A stretch of 64,000 nucleotides of DNA. It comes from Pelagibius sp037652055. Its GTDB lineage: Bacteria; Pseudomonadota; Alphaproteobacteria; Kiloniellales; Kiloniellaceae. Below the pieces are notes generated by a model. The model saw nothing but the letters and a program-made list of their open reading frames with translations, did not search any database and was not told the DNA's origin. A program made the translations under genes and the position numbers. Positions 52,001 to 61,747 of this stretch are shown here, in pieces (positions within the stretch are counted from its first letter, which is position 1; every line of letters starts with the position of its first letter). The stretch lies in contig NZ_JBBKAH010000002.1 in the NCBI RefSeq assembly GCF_037652055.1, positions 1,240,001 through 1,304,000 on the forward strand, read 5' to 3'.

Positions 52001-52765
52001 CGCGACGTGGTGGCGCAACCGCGCAAGATCATCTCTTCGCCGACCTGGTCGGGCATCGAGTCCGAAAAAGTCTGCTACAACGCCGGCTACACCAACGTCC
52101 ACGAGCTGATCCCCTGGCGCACGCTGACCGGCCGCCAGCAGCTCTATCAGGATCACCTCTGGATGCGGGCCTTCGGCGAGGGCTTCTGCGTCTACCGTCC
52201 GCCGATCGACACCAAGACGGTGAAGCCGGTCATCGAGTCGAAGGACAACGGCAATCCGCAGGTGGTGCTGAACTTCATCACGCCGCACCAGAAGTGGGGC
52301 ATCCACTCGACCTACACCGACAACCTGCTGATGCTGACCCTCAACCGCGGCGGCCCCGTGGTGTGGATCAGCGAGGTTGATGCCCGCAAGGCCGGCATCA
52401 AGGACAACGACTGGATCGAGGCCTACAACGTGAACGGCGCGCTGACCGCGCGCGCCGTGGTCTCCCAGCGCATGAAGGAAGGCACGCTCTTCATGTATCA
52501 CGCGCAGGAGAAGATCGTGAATACCCCGGGCTCCGAAATGACCGGCCAGCGCGGCGGCATCCACAACTCGGTCACCCGCGCGGTGCTGAAGCCGACCCAC
52601 ATGATCGGCGGCTACGCGCAGCAGTCCTATGGCTTCAACTACTACGGGACGGTTGGCTCCAACCGCGACGAGTTCGTCATCGTCCGCAAGATGGACAAGG
52701 TCGACTGGCTCGAGCGCCCGGCTGGCGACGGCCAGGAATCTCTCAAGGGGGAGGCAGCAGAATAA
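49004..52765 (+). CDS. narG: Respiratory nitrate reductase alpha subunit
   Basis: 1253 residues, full length. Holds the Mo-bisMGD cofactor and reduces nitrate to nitrite on the cytoplasmic side. FS0 cluster ligands are H51, C55, C59 and C94 (HGANCTGSC, PRGCSRG), and D223 (DWYCDLPP) is the Mo ligand, all within two residues of the E. coli numbering. The N-terminus lacks a twin-Arg signal, as normal for membrane-bound Nar facing the cytoplasm. The stop overlaps the narH start by one base (TAATG). Confidence 0.97.
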   Translation: MSQLLDRLNFFSSRALGEFADGHGVTTSEDRSWEDAYRKRWQHDKIVRSTHGANCTGSCSWKIYVKGGIVTWETQQTDYPRTRPDLPNHEPRGCSRGASYSWYMYSGNRVKYPLIRGRLLKLWREARAVRTPVAAWAAIVEDPKKRAAYTRKRGLGGFVRAKWDEVNEIIAAANAYTAKTYGPDRIIGFSPIPAMSMVSYAAGSRYLSLLGGVCMSFYDWYCDLPPASPQTWGEQTDVPESADWYNAGFLMIWGSNVPQTRTPDAHFYTEVRYKGTKSVVVSPDYSEASKFADLWLHPKQGTDAALAMAMGHVILREFHLDRQADYFEDYARRYTDMPMLVRLTKKDGHYLPERLLRAADLDGKLGQENNPEWKTLAIDENTGGIVAPQGSVGFRWGEQGKWNLEEKDADGRAVKLRLSQILDKDHDDVVDVGFPYFGNREHDHFKGTDHPDVLLRRVPVKALKTAEGEALVATVFDLFVANYGLDRGLGGGMVARDYGENVPYTPAWAEAITGVPADHIVTVAREFAGNAEKTNGRSMVILGAGLNHWYHMDMNYRGIINLLVMCGCVGQSGGGWSHYVGQEKLRPQTGWLPLAFALDWGRPPRHMNSTSFFYAHTDQWRYESLGVKDILSPTAPEGPWDGALIDYNIRAERMGWLPSAPQLETNPLGIAKAAAAAGQEPKDYVVDQLKSGGLKMSCEDPDKPVNWPRNLFVWRSNLLGSSGKGHEYFLKHLLGTSHGVLGKDLGEEGGTKPQEAVWHDAAPEGKLDLLVTLDFRMSTTCVYSDIVLPTATWYEKNDLNTSDMHPFIHPLTAATDPAWESRSDWDIYKGIAKKFSEVAPEVLGVEKDVVLVPILHDTPGEMAQAMEVKDWKKGEVEAIPGKTMPQVAVVERDYPNLYKRFTALGPLMTKIGNGGKGISWNTEHEVEGLGRLNGVVQDEGTTKGMPRIDTDIDATEVILMLAPETNGEVAVKAWEALGKATGRDHTHLAVPKEDEKIRFRDVVAQPRKIISSPTWSGIESEKVCYNAGYTNVHELIPWRTLTGRQQLYQDHLWMRAFGEGFCVYRPPIDTKTVKPVIESKDNGNPQVVLNFITPHQKWGIHSTYTDNLLMLTLNRGGPVVWISEVDARKAGIKDNDWIEAYNVNGALTARAVVSQRMKEGTLFMYHAQEKIVNTPGSEMTGQRGGIHNSVTRAVLKPTHMIGGYAQQSYGFNYYGTVGSNRDEFVIVRKMDKVDWLERPAGDGQESLKGEAAE

Positions 52766-54291
52766 TGAAGATCCGCGCTCAAATCGGCATGGTGCTGAAC
52801 CTCGACAAATGCATCGGCTGTCACACCTGCTCGGTGACCTGCAAGAACGTGTGGACGAACCGCGAAGGTATGGAATACGCCTGGTTCAACAACGTCGAGA
52901 CGAAGCCCGGCATCGGCTACCCCAAGGAATGGGAGAACCAGAAGCGCTGGAACGGCGGCTGGGAGCGCACCGGCAACGGGCGCCTGCGGCCCAGGATCGG
53001 CGCCAAATGGCGGGTGCTGGCGAAGATCTTCGCCAATCCGGACCTGCCGGAGATTGACGATTACTACGAGCCTTTCACCTTCGATTACGAGCATCTGCAG
53101 ACCGCCAAGGAGTCCCAGGCCTCGCCGACGGCCCGGCCGCGCTCCCTCATCAGCGGCGAGCGCATGGAGAAGATCGAATGGGGCCCGAACTGGGAGGAGA
53201 TCCTGGGCGGCGAGTTCGAGAAGCGCTCCAAGGACGTGAACTTCGAAGGCATCGAGAAGGAGATCTACGGCGTCTTCGAAAACACCTTCATGATGTACCT
53301 GCCGCGCCTCTGCGAGCACTGTCTCAACCCGACCTGCGTGGCGGCCTGTCCGTCGGGCGCGATCTACAAGCGCGAGGAGGACGGCATCGTCCTGATCGAC
53401 CAGGAGAAGTGCCGCGGCTGGCGCATGTGCGTCTCCGGCTGCCCCTACAAGAAGATCTACTACAACTGGTCGACCGGTAAGTCGGAGAAGTGCATCTTCT
53501 GCTATCCGCGCATCGAGGCCGGGCAGCCGACGGTCTGCTCGGAGACCTGCGTCGGGCGCATCCGCTATCTCGGCGTCCTGCTCTATGACGCCGACCGCAT
53601 CGCCGAAGCGGCGTCGACCCAGGACGAGGGCGACCTCTACCAGGCGCAGCTCGATATCTTCCTCGATCCGAACAATCCCGAGGTGATCGAGCAGGCGCGC
53701 CAGGACGGCGTCCCCGAGACCTGGCTGGAGGCGGCGCGCCGCTCGCCGGTGTGGAAGATGGCGATGGACTGGAAGATCGCTTTTCCGCTGCACCCGGAGT
53801 ACCGCACCCTGCCGATGGTGTGGTACGTGCCGCCGCTGTCGCCGATCCAGTCGGCGGCCGAGGCCGGCAAGATCGCCTGGGACGACGGCCTGCCCGACGT
53901 GAATGCTCTGCGCATTCCGCTGCGCTATCTCGCCAATCTCCTGACCGGCGGCAACGAGAAGCCGGTGGCCGAGGCGCTGCAGCGGATGCTGGGCATGCGC
54001 GCCTACATGCGCTCCAAGACGGTTGACGGCGTCATCGACGAGTCGCTCGCGACGCGGGTCGGCCTCACTCCGCAGCGCATCGAGGAGATGTACCACGTCA
54101 TGGCGATCGCCAACTACGAGGACCGCTTCGTCATTCCGACGGCGCACCGCGAGATCGGCGAGGACGCCTATGACCTGCGCGGCTCCTGCGGCTTCAGCTT
54201 CGGCAACGGCTGCTCGGGCGGCGCCAGCGAAAACAACCTCTTCAGCGGTGGCCGCAAGAAGAAGGTGCAGACCCCAACGGAGGTGTTCTGA
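52765..54291 (+). CDS. narH: Respiratory nitrate reductase beta subunit
   Basis: 508 residues. Electron-transfer subunit with four Fe-S clusters: CIGCHTCSVTCKN near the N-terminus, then CEHCLNPTCVAACP, CRGWRMCVSGCP (the Trp marks the 3Fe-4S site) and CIFCYPRIEAGQPTVCSETC. It links NarI haem to NarG. The narJ ATG overlaps its TGA (54289-54292). Confidence 0.97.
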   Translation: MKIRAQIGMVLNLDKCIGCHTCSVTCKNVWTNREGMEYAWFNNVETKPGIGYPKEWENQKRWNGGWERTGNGRLRPRIGAKWRVLAKIFANPDLPEIDDYYEPFTFDYEHLQTAKESQASPTARPRSLISGERMEKIEWGPNWEEILGGEFEKRSKDVNFEGIEKEIYGVFENTFMMYLPRLCEHCLNPTCVAACPSGAIYKREEDGIVLIDQEKCRGWRMCVSGCPYKKIYYNWSTGKSEKCIFCYPRIEAGQPTVCSETCVGRIRYLGVLLYDADRIAEAASTQDEGDLYQAQLDIFLDPNNPEVIEQARQDGVPETWLEAARRSPVWKMAMDWKIAFPLHPEYRTLPMVWYVPPLSPIQSAAEAGKIAWDDGLPDVNALRIPLRYLANLLTGGNEKPVAEALQRMLGMRAYMRSKTVDGVIDESLATRVGLTPQRIEEMYHVMAIANYEDRFVIPTAHREIGEDAYDLRGSCGFSFGNGCSGGASENNLFSGGRKKKVQTPTEVF

Positions 54292-55001
54292 TGAGCAGAA
54301 CATTCAAGGTGCTCTCCCTGCTGCTGACCTATCCCGACGAGGATATCCAGGCAGCGGCCGAGGATATGAAGGAGATCCTCGCCAAGGAGAAGCTGGTGCC
54401 GGCGGACTGTCTGCCCGGCCTCATCGCCTTCGTCGAAGGCATCGGCGCCGGCGACCTCTACGATCTGCAGGAACGCTATACGCTCCTGTTCGACCGCACG
54501 CGCTCGCTCTCGCTGCATATCTTCGAGCATATCCACGGGGAGAGCCGTGACCGCGGCCAGGCGATGGTCGACCTCGCCGAGCATTACGCCGAGCATGGCA
54601 TGGACATTTCGGCGCGCGAGCTGCCGGACTTCCTGCCGCTGTTCCTGGAGTTCCTCTCCACCCGGCCGCTGCCGGAGGCGCGCGAGCTTTTAGGTCAGCC
54701 GCTGCACGTCATCGCTGCCCTCGGCCAGCGTCTGCGCAAGCGCGAGAGCGCCTATGCCTGGGTCATGCTGGCCCTGGAGGGGATCGCCCGGGGAAAGGTG
54801 ACGAAGGCCGAGCTTGAGGGCCTGCTCGCCGAGCGAGACGACGACCCCGAGGATCTCGAGGCGCTGGACCGTGCCTGGGAGGACCACCCGGTCACCTTCG
54901 GCCCGGGGTCCGCCGCGGGCATCGCTCCCGGCGGCGGCTGCCCGGCCGTTCGCGATACACTGGCGCGGATGGACTCACCCGCCGGCACCAAGCCTTCCTG
55001 A
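54291..55001 (+). CDS. narJ: Nitrate reductase assembly chaperone
   Basis: 236 residues, all-helical TorD/NarJ fold. LSLLLTYPDEDIQ, RYTLLFDRTRSLSLHIFEHIHGESRDRGQAMVDL and PDFLPLFLEFLS are the typical segments. It binds apo-NarG for cofactor insertion and membrane attachment and is not part of the final enzyme. The C-terminal tail (GGGCPAVRDTLARM) is variable in the family. Confidence 0.95.
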   Translation: MSRTFKVLSLLLTYPDEDIQAAAEDMKEILAKEKLVPADCLPGLIAFVEGIGAGDLYDLQERYTLLFDRTRSLSLHIFEHIHGESRDRGQAMVDLAEHYAEHGMDISARELPDFLPLFLEFLSTRPLPEARELLGQPLHVIAALGQRLRKRESAYAWVMLALEGIARGKVTKAELEGLLAERDDDPEDLEALDRAWEDHPVTFGPGSAAGIAPGGGCPAVRDTLARMDSPAGTKPS

Positions 55002-55013
55002 GGAGCAAGAACC

Positions 55014-55736
55014 ATGGCTGCTTTCCTCAACACTCTGGTCTTCGGGATCTACCCTTACATCGCGCTGGCGGTGCTCGCCCTCGGATCGATCATCCGCTAT
55101 GACCGCGAACCCTACACCTGGCGCTCCGGCTCCAGCCAGCTGCTGCGCCGGCGCCAGCTGGTCATGGGATCGGTGCTGTTTCACCTCGGCGTGCTGATCG
55201 TCTTCTTCGGGCATCTGGTCGGCCTGCTGACGCCGATTCAGCTGTTCGACCTGGTCGGCATCAGCCACACATTCAAGCAGATCCTGGCCATCGTCGTCGG
55301 CGGCGTCGCCGGCGGTTTCGCCCTCGTCGGCGCGACTCTCCTGGCCCATCGCCGTCTCTTCGACCCGCGTATCCGCGCGTCCTCCAGCTTCGGCGACAAT
55401 GCCATCATCCTGCTGCTGTGGCTGCAACTCGCCCTCGGCCTCGCCACCATCCCGATCTCCTTGAACCATCTGGACGGCCACGAGATGGTCACCTTTATGG
55501 CCTGGGCGCAGGGCATTTTCACCTTCGACTTCGCCGCGTCCAGCTACATCGCCGGGGCGCATCCGATCTTCAAGCTGCATCTCTTTCTCGGCCTGACGAT
55601 CTTCCTGGTGTTCCCCTTCACCCGCCTGGTGCACATGCTGAGCGTGCCGCTGCGCTACTTCTGGCGACCCGGCTACCAGATCGTGCGCTCACGCCGTCCG
55701 GCCCAGGCCGGGCGGATGCAGCGGCCGGCGGAGTAG
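55014..55736 (+). CDS. narI: Respiratory nitrate reductase gamma subunit (cytochrome b)
   Basis: 240 residues, five spans. It oxidises quinol and passes electrons through two b haems. The haem His ligands lie in LFHLGVLIVFFGHLVG (helix 2) and in helix 5, FPFTRLVHMLSVPLRYFWRP. It starts 12 bases after narJ. Confidence 0.95.
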   Translation: MAAFLNTLVFGIYPYIALAVLALGSIIRYDREPYTWRSGSSQLLRRRQLVMGSVLFHLGVLIVFFGHLVGLLTPIQLFDLVGISHTFKQILAIVVGGVAGGFALVGATLLAHRRLFDPRIRASSSFGDNAIILLLWLQLALGLATIPISLNHLDGHEMVTFMAWAQGIFTFDFAASSYIAGAHPIFKLHLFLGLTIFLVFPFTRLVHMLSVPLRYFWRPGYQIVRSRRPAQAGRMQRPAE

Positions 55737-55740
55737 GGCC

Positions 55741-56535
55741 ATGCAGGCGATCCGCATCAATGACGTGACGATCCCGGCGGCGGCAGTGCTGTCGGAAGCC
55801 CAGAACCACCCGGCCGGAGACCCGGAGGCCGCGCTCGCCGCTGCCGCCGAAGCGCTGGCGGTGCGGGAACTGCTGCTGCAGGAGGCGCGGCGTCTCGGGG
55901 TCGAGGCCGACCGGCAGGCGGACGGGGAAGGCCGCCGGGAAACCGACGAAGACGCCCTGATCCGGTGTCTTCTGGAGCAGGAAGTGACGGTACCAGAGGC
56001 CGATGCTGCCACCTGCCGGCGCTACTACGACAACAACAGGGCGCGCTTCCGCAGCCCCGACCTGTTCGAGGCGGCGCACATCCTGCTGTCCGCGGCGCCG
56101 GATGACGATGCGGCCTACACCCAGGCGGTGGAGACGGCCAAGCGGCTCATCGCGGTGCTGCTGCAGGACCCTGCTGCCTTCGCCGGTCTGGCGGTGGAAT
56201 ACTCCGCCTGCACCTCCGCACAGAACGAGGGGCGCCTAGGCCAGGTTGCGCGCGGTGATACCGTGCCGGAGTTCGAGACCTTCCTGATGAACCTGGAAGA
56301 AGGCCAGCTCTGCCCGGTGCCGGTGCGTTCGCGCTACGGCGTGCATGTGCTGCGGCTCGATCGCCGCATCGACGGCCGCCAGCTGCCTTTCGAGATGGTC
56401 GAGCAGCGGATCGCCGATTACCTGCAGGCGGCGAGCTGGCAGCGGGCGCTGGCGCAATACATTCGCGTGCTGGCCGGCGCCGCCGAGGTGGAGGGGATTG
56501 AATTGGGCGGTGCGCAATCGCCGCTCGTGCAATAG
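55741..56535 (+). CDS. Parvulin-type peptidyl-prolyl isomerase (NifM-like)
   Basis: 264 residues, no signal peptide, hence cytoplasmic. N-terminal helical chaperone part (1-105), then a rotamase domain at about 108-210 (FEAAHILLSAAP, AVEYSACTSAQNEGRLGQVARGD, VRSRYGVHVLRLDRR). Homologues commonly sit after narI and are thought to help fold Nar or related enzymes; that role is by association. It starts four bases after narI. Confidence 0.85.
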   Translation: MQAIRINDVTIPAAAVLSEAQNHPAGDPEAALAAAAEALAVRELLLQEARRLGVEADRQADGEGRRETDEDALIRCLLEQEVTVPEADAATCRRYYDNNRARFRSPDLFEAAHILLSAAPDDDAAYTQAVETAKRLIAVLLQDPAAFAGLAVEYSACTSAQNEGRLGQVARGDTVPEFETFLMNLEEGQLCPVPVRSRYGVHVLRLDRRIDGRQLPFEMVEQRIADYLQAASWQRALAQYIRVLAGAAEVEGIELGGAQSPLVQ

Positions 56536-56564
56536 GTAGGGGAAAGAAGCGGAGGCGGATCGTC

Positions 56565-57140
56565 ATGAGTGCCGCGCGCAAGAGTCCGTCGCAGATCGAA
56601 CCGACTTCCGTTGCGCTGCTCAGCGATCCTCTCGACTTTTTCTTCGCAGAGCATTTCCGCCAGCGCAAGCTGTGCAACCTCATCGAGCAGGTGGCGCTGG
56701 CCGAGCGACTCGACCCCCTGCTGGCTGCCGAGGTGTTCGCCTTTCTGCAGCACGATACGGTGCTGCATGTGCAGGACGAGGAGCAGGACCTCTTTCCCTT
56801 GATGCGCCGGCGCTGCCCGCCTGAGGACGAGATCGAACGGGTGCTCTCGGCACTGACCGCCGAGCATGCCGGTGACCGCCATCTCGCCGCCATCGTGATC
56901 GAGGGATTGCAGACCGCCCTGCGCGATGCGCAGGCTGTCTCTGACCTGCCCGGCCTGCGCGAGGCGATGGTGGATTTCGCGCGCAACGAGCGCCGCCACC
57001 TGGCCTTGGAGAATTCCGTGGTGTTGCCGCTGGCCCGCCTGCGCCTGACACCGGACGATCTGGTGCAGCTTTCGGCGCGCCTGCTGCAACGTCGCCGGCC
57101 GGGCGGCAAGGCGGTGGAGATGGAGGAGCAAGCGAAGTGA
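56565..57140 (+). CDS. Hemerythrin-like HHE domain protein
   Basis: 191 residues in a four-helix bundle. Probable di-iron ligands: H30 (AEHFRQ), H68 and E72 (LHVQDEEQDLFP), H101 (AEHAGDRH), H145 and E149 (RRHLALEN). In denitrifiers such proteins store iron or repair Fe-S centres after NO damage, which fits the place between the nar genes and nnrS. Its TGA overlaps the GTG of nnrS. Confidence 0.85.
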   Translation: MSAARKSPSQIEPTSVALLSDPLDFFFAEHFRQRKLCNLIEQVALAERLDPLLAAEVFAFLQHDTVLHVQDEEQDLFPLMRRRCPPEDEIERVLSALTAEHAGDRHLAAIVIEGLQTALRDAQAVSDLPGLREAMVDFARNERRHLALENSVVLPLARLRLTPDDLVQLSARLLQRRRPGGKAVEMEEQAK

Positions 57141-58336
57141 GCAGTAGTGGTGCAACGATGTCCCGGCGGGACTCCTACGACGGCCCGGCCCTGTTTCGTG
57201 ACGGCTTCCGCCCGTTCTTCCTGGCGGCCGGCGTGTGGGCGGCGGTGGCGGTGCCCCTCTGGCTGTTAGTGTTCCAAGGGACGCTTGCCGTGCCCACGGC
57301 TTTCGACTTCGTCGCCTGGCACGCCCACGAGATGGTCTTCGGTTTTGCCGCGGCGGTGATCGCCGGCTTCCTGCTGACGGCGGTTCCCAACTGGACCGGG
57401 CGGCTGCCGCTGCGCGGCCTGCCGCTGGCGCTGCTCTTCGCCACCTGGCTGGCCGGCCGTTTCGCCGTCGCCGGCTCGGCCGCCGTCGGGGCGCTGCCCG
57501 CCGCCGCCATCGACCTCGCCTTCCTGGTGGTGCTGTTGGCCGTTGCCCTGCGCGAGATCATCGCCGGGCGCAACTGGCGCAACCTGCCGCTACCCCTCGG
57601 GCTCATCCTGCTTGTGGCGGCCAACGGACTCACGCACCTGCAGGCCGTCGGCTGGGCCGATCTCGGCGCGCTGGGTGAGCGTCTCGGCATCGCGGTGGTG
57701 GTGCTGCTCATTGCTCTCATCGGCGGGCGCATCATTCCCAGCTTCACGCGCAACTGGCTGGCCAAGCGCGGCGCCACGGCCCTGCCGGCGTCCTTCGGCG
57801 GCTTTGACAAGCTCTGCCTGCTGGCGACTCTCGGCGCCCTGGGCACCTGGGTCGCAGTGCCGGAGAATCCGCTGGCTGGCGCCGCCCTGCTCATCGCCGG
57901 TGGGCTCAACGGCGCGCGCTTGCTCCGCTGGCAGGGGCGCCAGACCCTCTCCGAGCCGCTGGTGTGGAGCTTGCACCTCGGTTTCCTCTGGGTGCCGCTC
58001 GGCCTGCTGCTGCTGGGCTTTGGTGTGCTGCGCCCCGGCGACCTGTCGCCGACGGCGGGCCTGCACGCGCTGACCGCCGGGGCCATCGGTGCCATGACGC
58101 TGGCGGTGATGACGCGGGCGACTCTCGGCCACAGCGGCCGCGCCCTGGCGGCGGACCGCTGGACCGCCGTGATCTACCTGGCCATCTTCGCGGCGGCTGC
58201 CCTGCGCGTCGCCGCGTCCTTGTCGGATGCCGCCTACCTGCCGCTGCTGCACAGCGCCGGCTTGCTCTGGGTTGTCGCCTTCGGCCTCTTCGTGCTGCGC
58301 TACGGGCCGCTGCACCTGTTCCGCGCGCGGCCTTAG
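57137..58336 (+). CDS. nnrS: NnrS-family haem/copper membrane protein
   Basis: 399 residues from a GTG in a GTGA overlap; about 12 spans. Signatures: LFRDGFRPFFLAAGVWA, WHAHEMVFGFAAAVIAGFLLTAVPNWTGR, GGRIIPSFTRNWL and HALTAGAIGAMTLAVMTRATLGHSGR, with conserved His in several helices. NnrS relieves NO stress in denitrifying bacteria. It ends in a four-base convergent overlap with the AbrB-family gene. Confidence 0.92.
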   Translation: MSSSGATMSRRDSYDGPALFRDGFRPFFLAAGVWAAVAVPLWLLVFQGTLAVPTAFDFVAWHAHEMVFGFAAAVIAGFLLTAVPNWTGRLPLRGLPLALLFATWLAGRFAVAGSAAVGALPAAAIDLAFLVVLLAVALREIIAGRNWRNLPLPLGLILLVAANGLTHLQAVGWADLGALGERLGIAVVVLLIALIGGRIIPSFTRNWLAKRGATALPASFGGFDKLCLLATLGALGTWVAVPENPLAGAALLIAGGLNGARLLRWQGRQTLSEPLVWSLHLGFLWVPLGLLLLGFGVLRPGDLSPTAGLHALTAGAIGAMTLAVMTRATLGHSGRALAADRWTAVIYLAIFAAAALRVAASLSDAAYLPLLHSAGLLWVVAFGLFVLRYGPLHLFRARP

Positions 58337-59421
58337 TCGTAGTTGTCCTCGTGCCCGTCCTTGCGTTTCGAGCTAGGCGGCGGCAGCGCGGCCCGCTTGT
58401 GCACCAGGGCCAGCATGAAGGGCGTGGTGGGAATGATGAGGAAGATGCGCACCAGGTGAAAGGCGGTAATCAGCGCCACGTCCTCATGCAGGAAGCGCGC
58501 CGTCAGCGACATCTCGGTGACGCTGCCCGGCGCCGCGCCCAGCACCAGAATCTCCCAGGGGAAATCGGTCACCAGCGCCAGGCTGGCGGCGAAGGCCGTG
58601 CAGAGGACGACCAGCAGCATCGAGGTGATGGTGGTCGCCACCACCAGGCGCCCGGCATTGAGGAAGAGTTCGCGCCGGAAGGTCGAGCCCAGCCAGGTGC
58701 CCAGCAGCACCTGCGCGGCGGAGACCGCCTCGTGGGGGAGGGGCGCCAGCGGCAGTTCCAGCACCGTGCCGATGCAGGAGAATGCCAGCGGTCCCAGGAA
58801 GAAGGGGTTGCTGATGCGGCAGGCGCGGAACAGCATGGACGAGCCGACTGCTCCTGCGACGAGCAGTGCCATGCCGGCGAAGTCCATCGCGACCTCCGCC
58901 TCGGCCAGGTCGCCGCGCGTCTCGTGCAGCAGGTAATAGAGCGCCGCGGGCACGAAGATGACGATGGCGGAAATGCGAAGCGTCTGGGCGAAGACCACCG
59001 GGCCCGGATCGCCGCCGTACTGCAGCGCCATGTTGCCCATCTCCACCGGCCCGCCCGGCATGCTGGCGAGGAAAGCGGTGACGGGGTCGGTGCCGGTCAT
59101 GCGCCGCAGCAGGCCGGACATCAGAAATCCGATGGCCGCCGTCGCCAGCGCGACGCCCAGGATCACTAGGCCGTGGTCGATGATCGCGGTCAGCGCCGCG
59201 GCGTTGAAATAGAGGCCGACATGGGCGGAGACGGTGACCTGGGCGACGGGCCGCGTTTTCTTCGGGATGTCGACGGGCTTCACCACCAGGCCGATCAGCG
59301 CCGTGGCGATCAGCGGACCGATCATCCAGGGCAACGGCAGGCCGAGCAGGTCGAAGAGATAGCCGGCGACAGAAGCCACGCCGTAACAGAGCGCAAGCTG
59401 GAGAAAGCGCCGTCCGTTCAT
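58333..59421 (-). CDS. AbrB-family (PF05145-type) integral membrane protein, copy 2
   Basis: 362 residues, duplicated membrane domain: GLPLPWMIGPLIATALIG, ASMPGGPVEMGNMALQYGGD, then SNPFFLGPLAFSCIGTVLEL and AAPGSVTEMSLTARFLHEDVALITAFHLVRI. The last block mirrors copy 1 at 36541. It ends in a polar tail (PPPSSKRKDGHEDNYD). It stands alone, convergent with nnrS. Function unknown; transport of a small acid is one option. Confidence 0.85.
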   Translation of the reverse strand: MNGRRFLQLALCYGVASVAGYLFDLLGLPLPWMIGPLIATALIGLVVKPVDIPKKTRPVAQVTVSAHVGLYFNAAALTAIIDHGLVILGVALATAAIGFLMSGLLRRMTGTDPVTAFLASMPGGPVEMGNMALQYGGDPGPVVFAQTLRISAIVIFVPAALYYLLHETRGDLAEAEVAMDFAGMALLVAGAVGSSMLFRACRISNPFFLGPLAFSCIGTVLELPLAPLPHEAVSAAQVLLGTWLGSTFRRELFLNAGRLVVATTITSMLLVVLCTAFAASLALVTDFPWEILVLGAAPGSVTEMSLTARFLHEDVALITAFHLVRIFLIIPTTPFMLALVHKRAALPPPSSKRKDGHEDNYD

Positions 59422-59753
59422 TGCGCCCGACCGCAGCGGCTTGCCTGCCGCGGCTGCACCGGCGTCGTGCGAAGGATCGCCGCTGCGGCGCGTCCTTCGG
59501 CGCCGCGCGGCGGTTCGAAAATGTCAGGCACCCTCTGCGTATTCCCCCGGCCCCGACCAGGGCCGATGATTGAGCGTGGAAGCGTTGCCGTTGTCGGAAC
59601 ACGAACAGGCAAGCCTTTCTAATCTCTCGAATTTCCGCCCCATGTCAAATGCAGTTGGCAATGGGGTGCCATCGCCTGTCTGCATGCCTGGCCGCTCAGG
59701 CGGAGCGCGCCGGAACGCCGGGATCAATCGGCGGCCGGTTGAGCCTCGCTCCG
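59422..59753. other. 332-base non-coding stretch between AbrB copy 2 and pcaF
   Basis: It holds no convincing gene. A GC-rich self-complementary run lies around 59479-59515 but has no T tract. Slightly lower GC around 59610-59670 may contain the promoter of the AbrB gene, but I cannot point to a motif. Confidence 0.5.
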
Positions 59754-60958
<1,205 letters not shown>

Positions 60959-60959
<1 letters not shown>

Positions 60960-61747
60960 CACGCGTCTCCCCCGGTCTTGCCGTGAGCGGCGGCGGTGCG
61001 CGCCTTCAGGTCACGCAGGGTCTTCAACTCCAGTGCCGTCGGCGCCGGGGTCTCCTCCAGCACCTCGGCGAAGCGCGCCGGCCAGCCGCATGTCTCGGCG
61101 ACCTGCTCCCGCGTCACGCCGGGATGCAGCGAGGCGACGACGAACTCGCCGCTCTCCGGATCGGTCTTCCACACCGCGAGGTCGGTGATCAGCAGCGTCG
61201 GCCCCTTGGTCTTCAGGCCTAGTTTCTCGCGCGCCTTGCCGCCATCGCCGTGGCCGAAAGAGGTCACGAAGTCGATCTTTTCGACCATGCCGCGCTTGCT
61301 TTGCTTCATGGTGATGAAGATCTGCCCACAGGAGGAGGCGATCTCCGGCGCGCCACCGCCGCCGGGCAGGCGCGTCTTCGGCTTCGCATAGTCGCCGATC
61401 ACCGTGGTGTTGATGTTGCCGAAGCGGTCCAGCTGCGCGGCGCCCAGAAAGCCGATGGTGATGCGCCCGCCCTGCAGCCAGTAGCGGAACATCTCCGGCA
61501 CCGCGACGGTGGTGACCGCCGTCTCGCAGAGGATGCCGTCGCCGATCGACAGCGGCAGCACGTCCGGCGCGGTGCCGATGGTGCCGCTCTCGTAGATCAG
61601 GGTGATATCGGGCGCGTGGGTCAGGCGCGCGACGTTGCAGGCGGCCGAGGGCGCGCCGATGCCGACGAAGCAGACGTCGTCGTTGCCCAGCGCGCGCGCC
61701 GCGGCAATGGTCATCATCTCGTCGGGAGTAAAGCTCTGTTCGGTCAT
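60959..61747 (-). CDS. pcaJ: 3-oxoadipate CoA-transferase subunit B (CatJ/PcaJ type)
   Basis: 262 residues from ATG 61747, which overlaps the pcaI stop (ATGA). It carries the catalytic Glu in LIYESGTIGTAPDVLPLSIGDG. Further blocks are RYWLQGGRITIGFLGAAQLDRFGNINTTVIG and ASLHPGVTREQVAETCGW, closest to CatJ of Pseudomonas as I recall it. With subunit A it moves CoA from succinyl-CoA to 3-oxoadipate. Confidence 0.9.
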
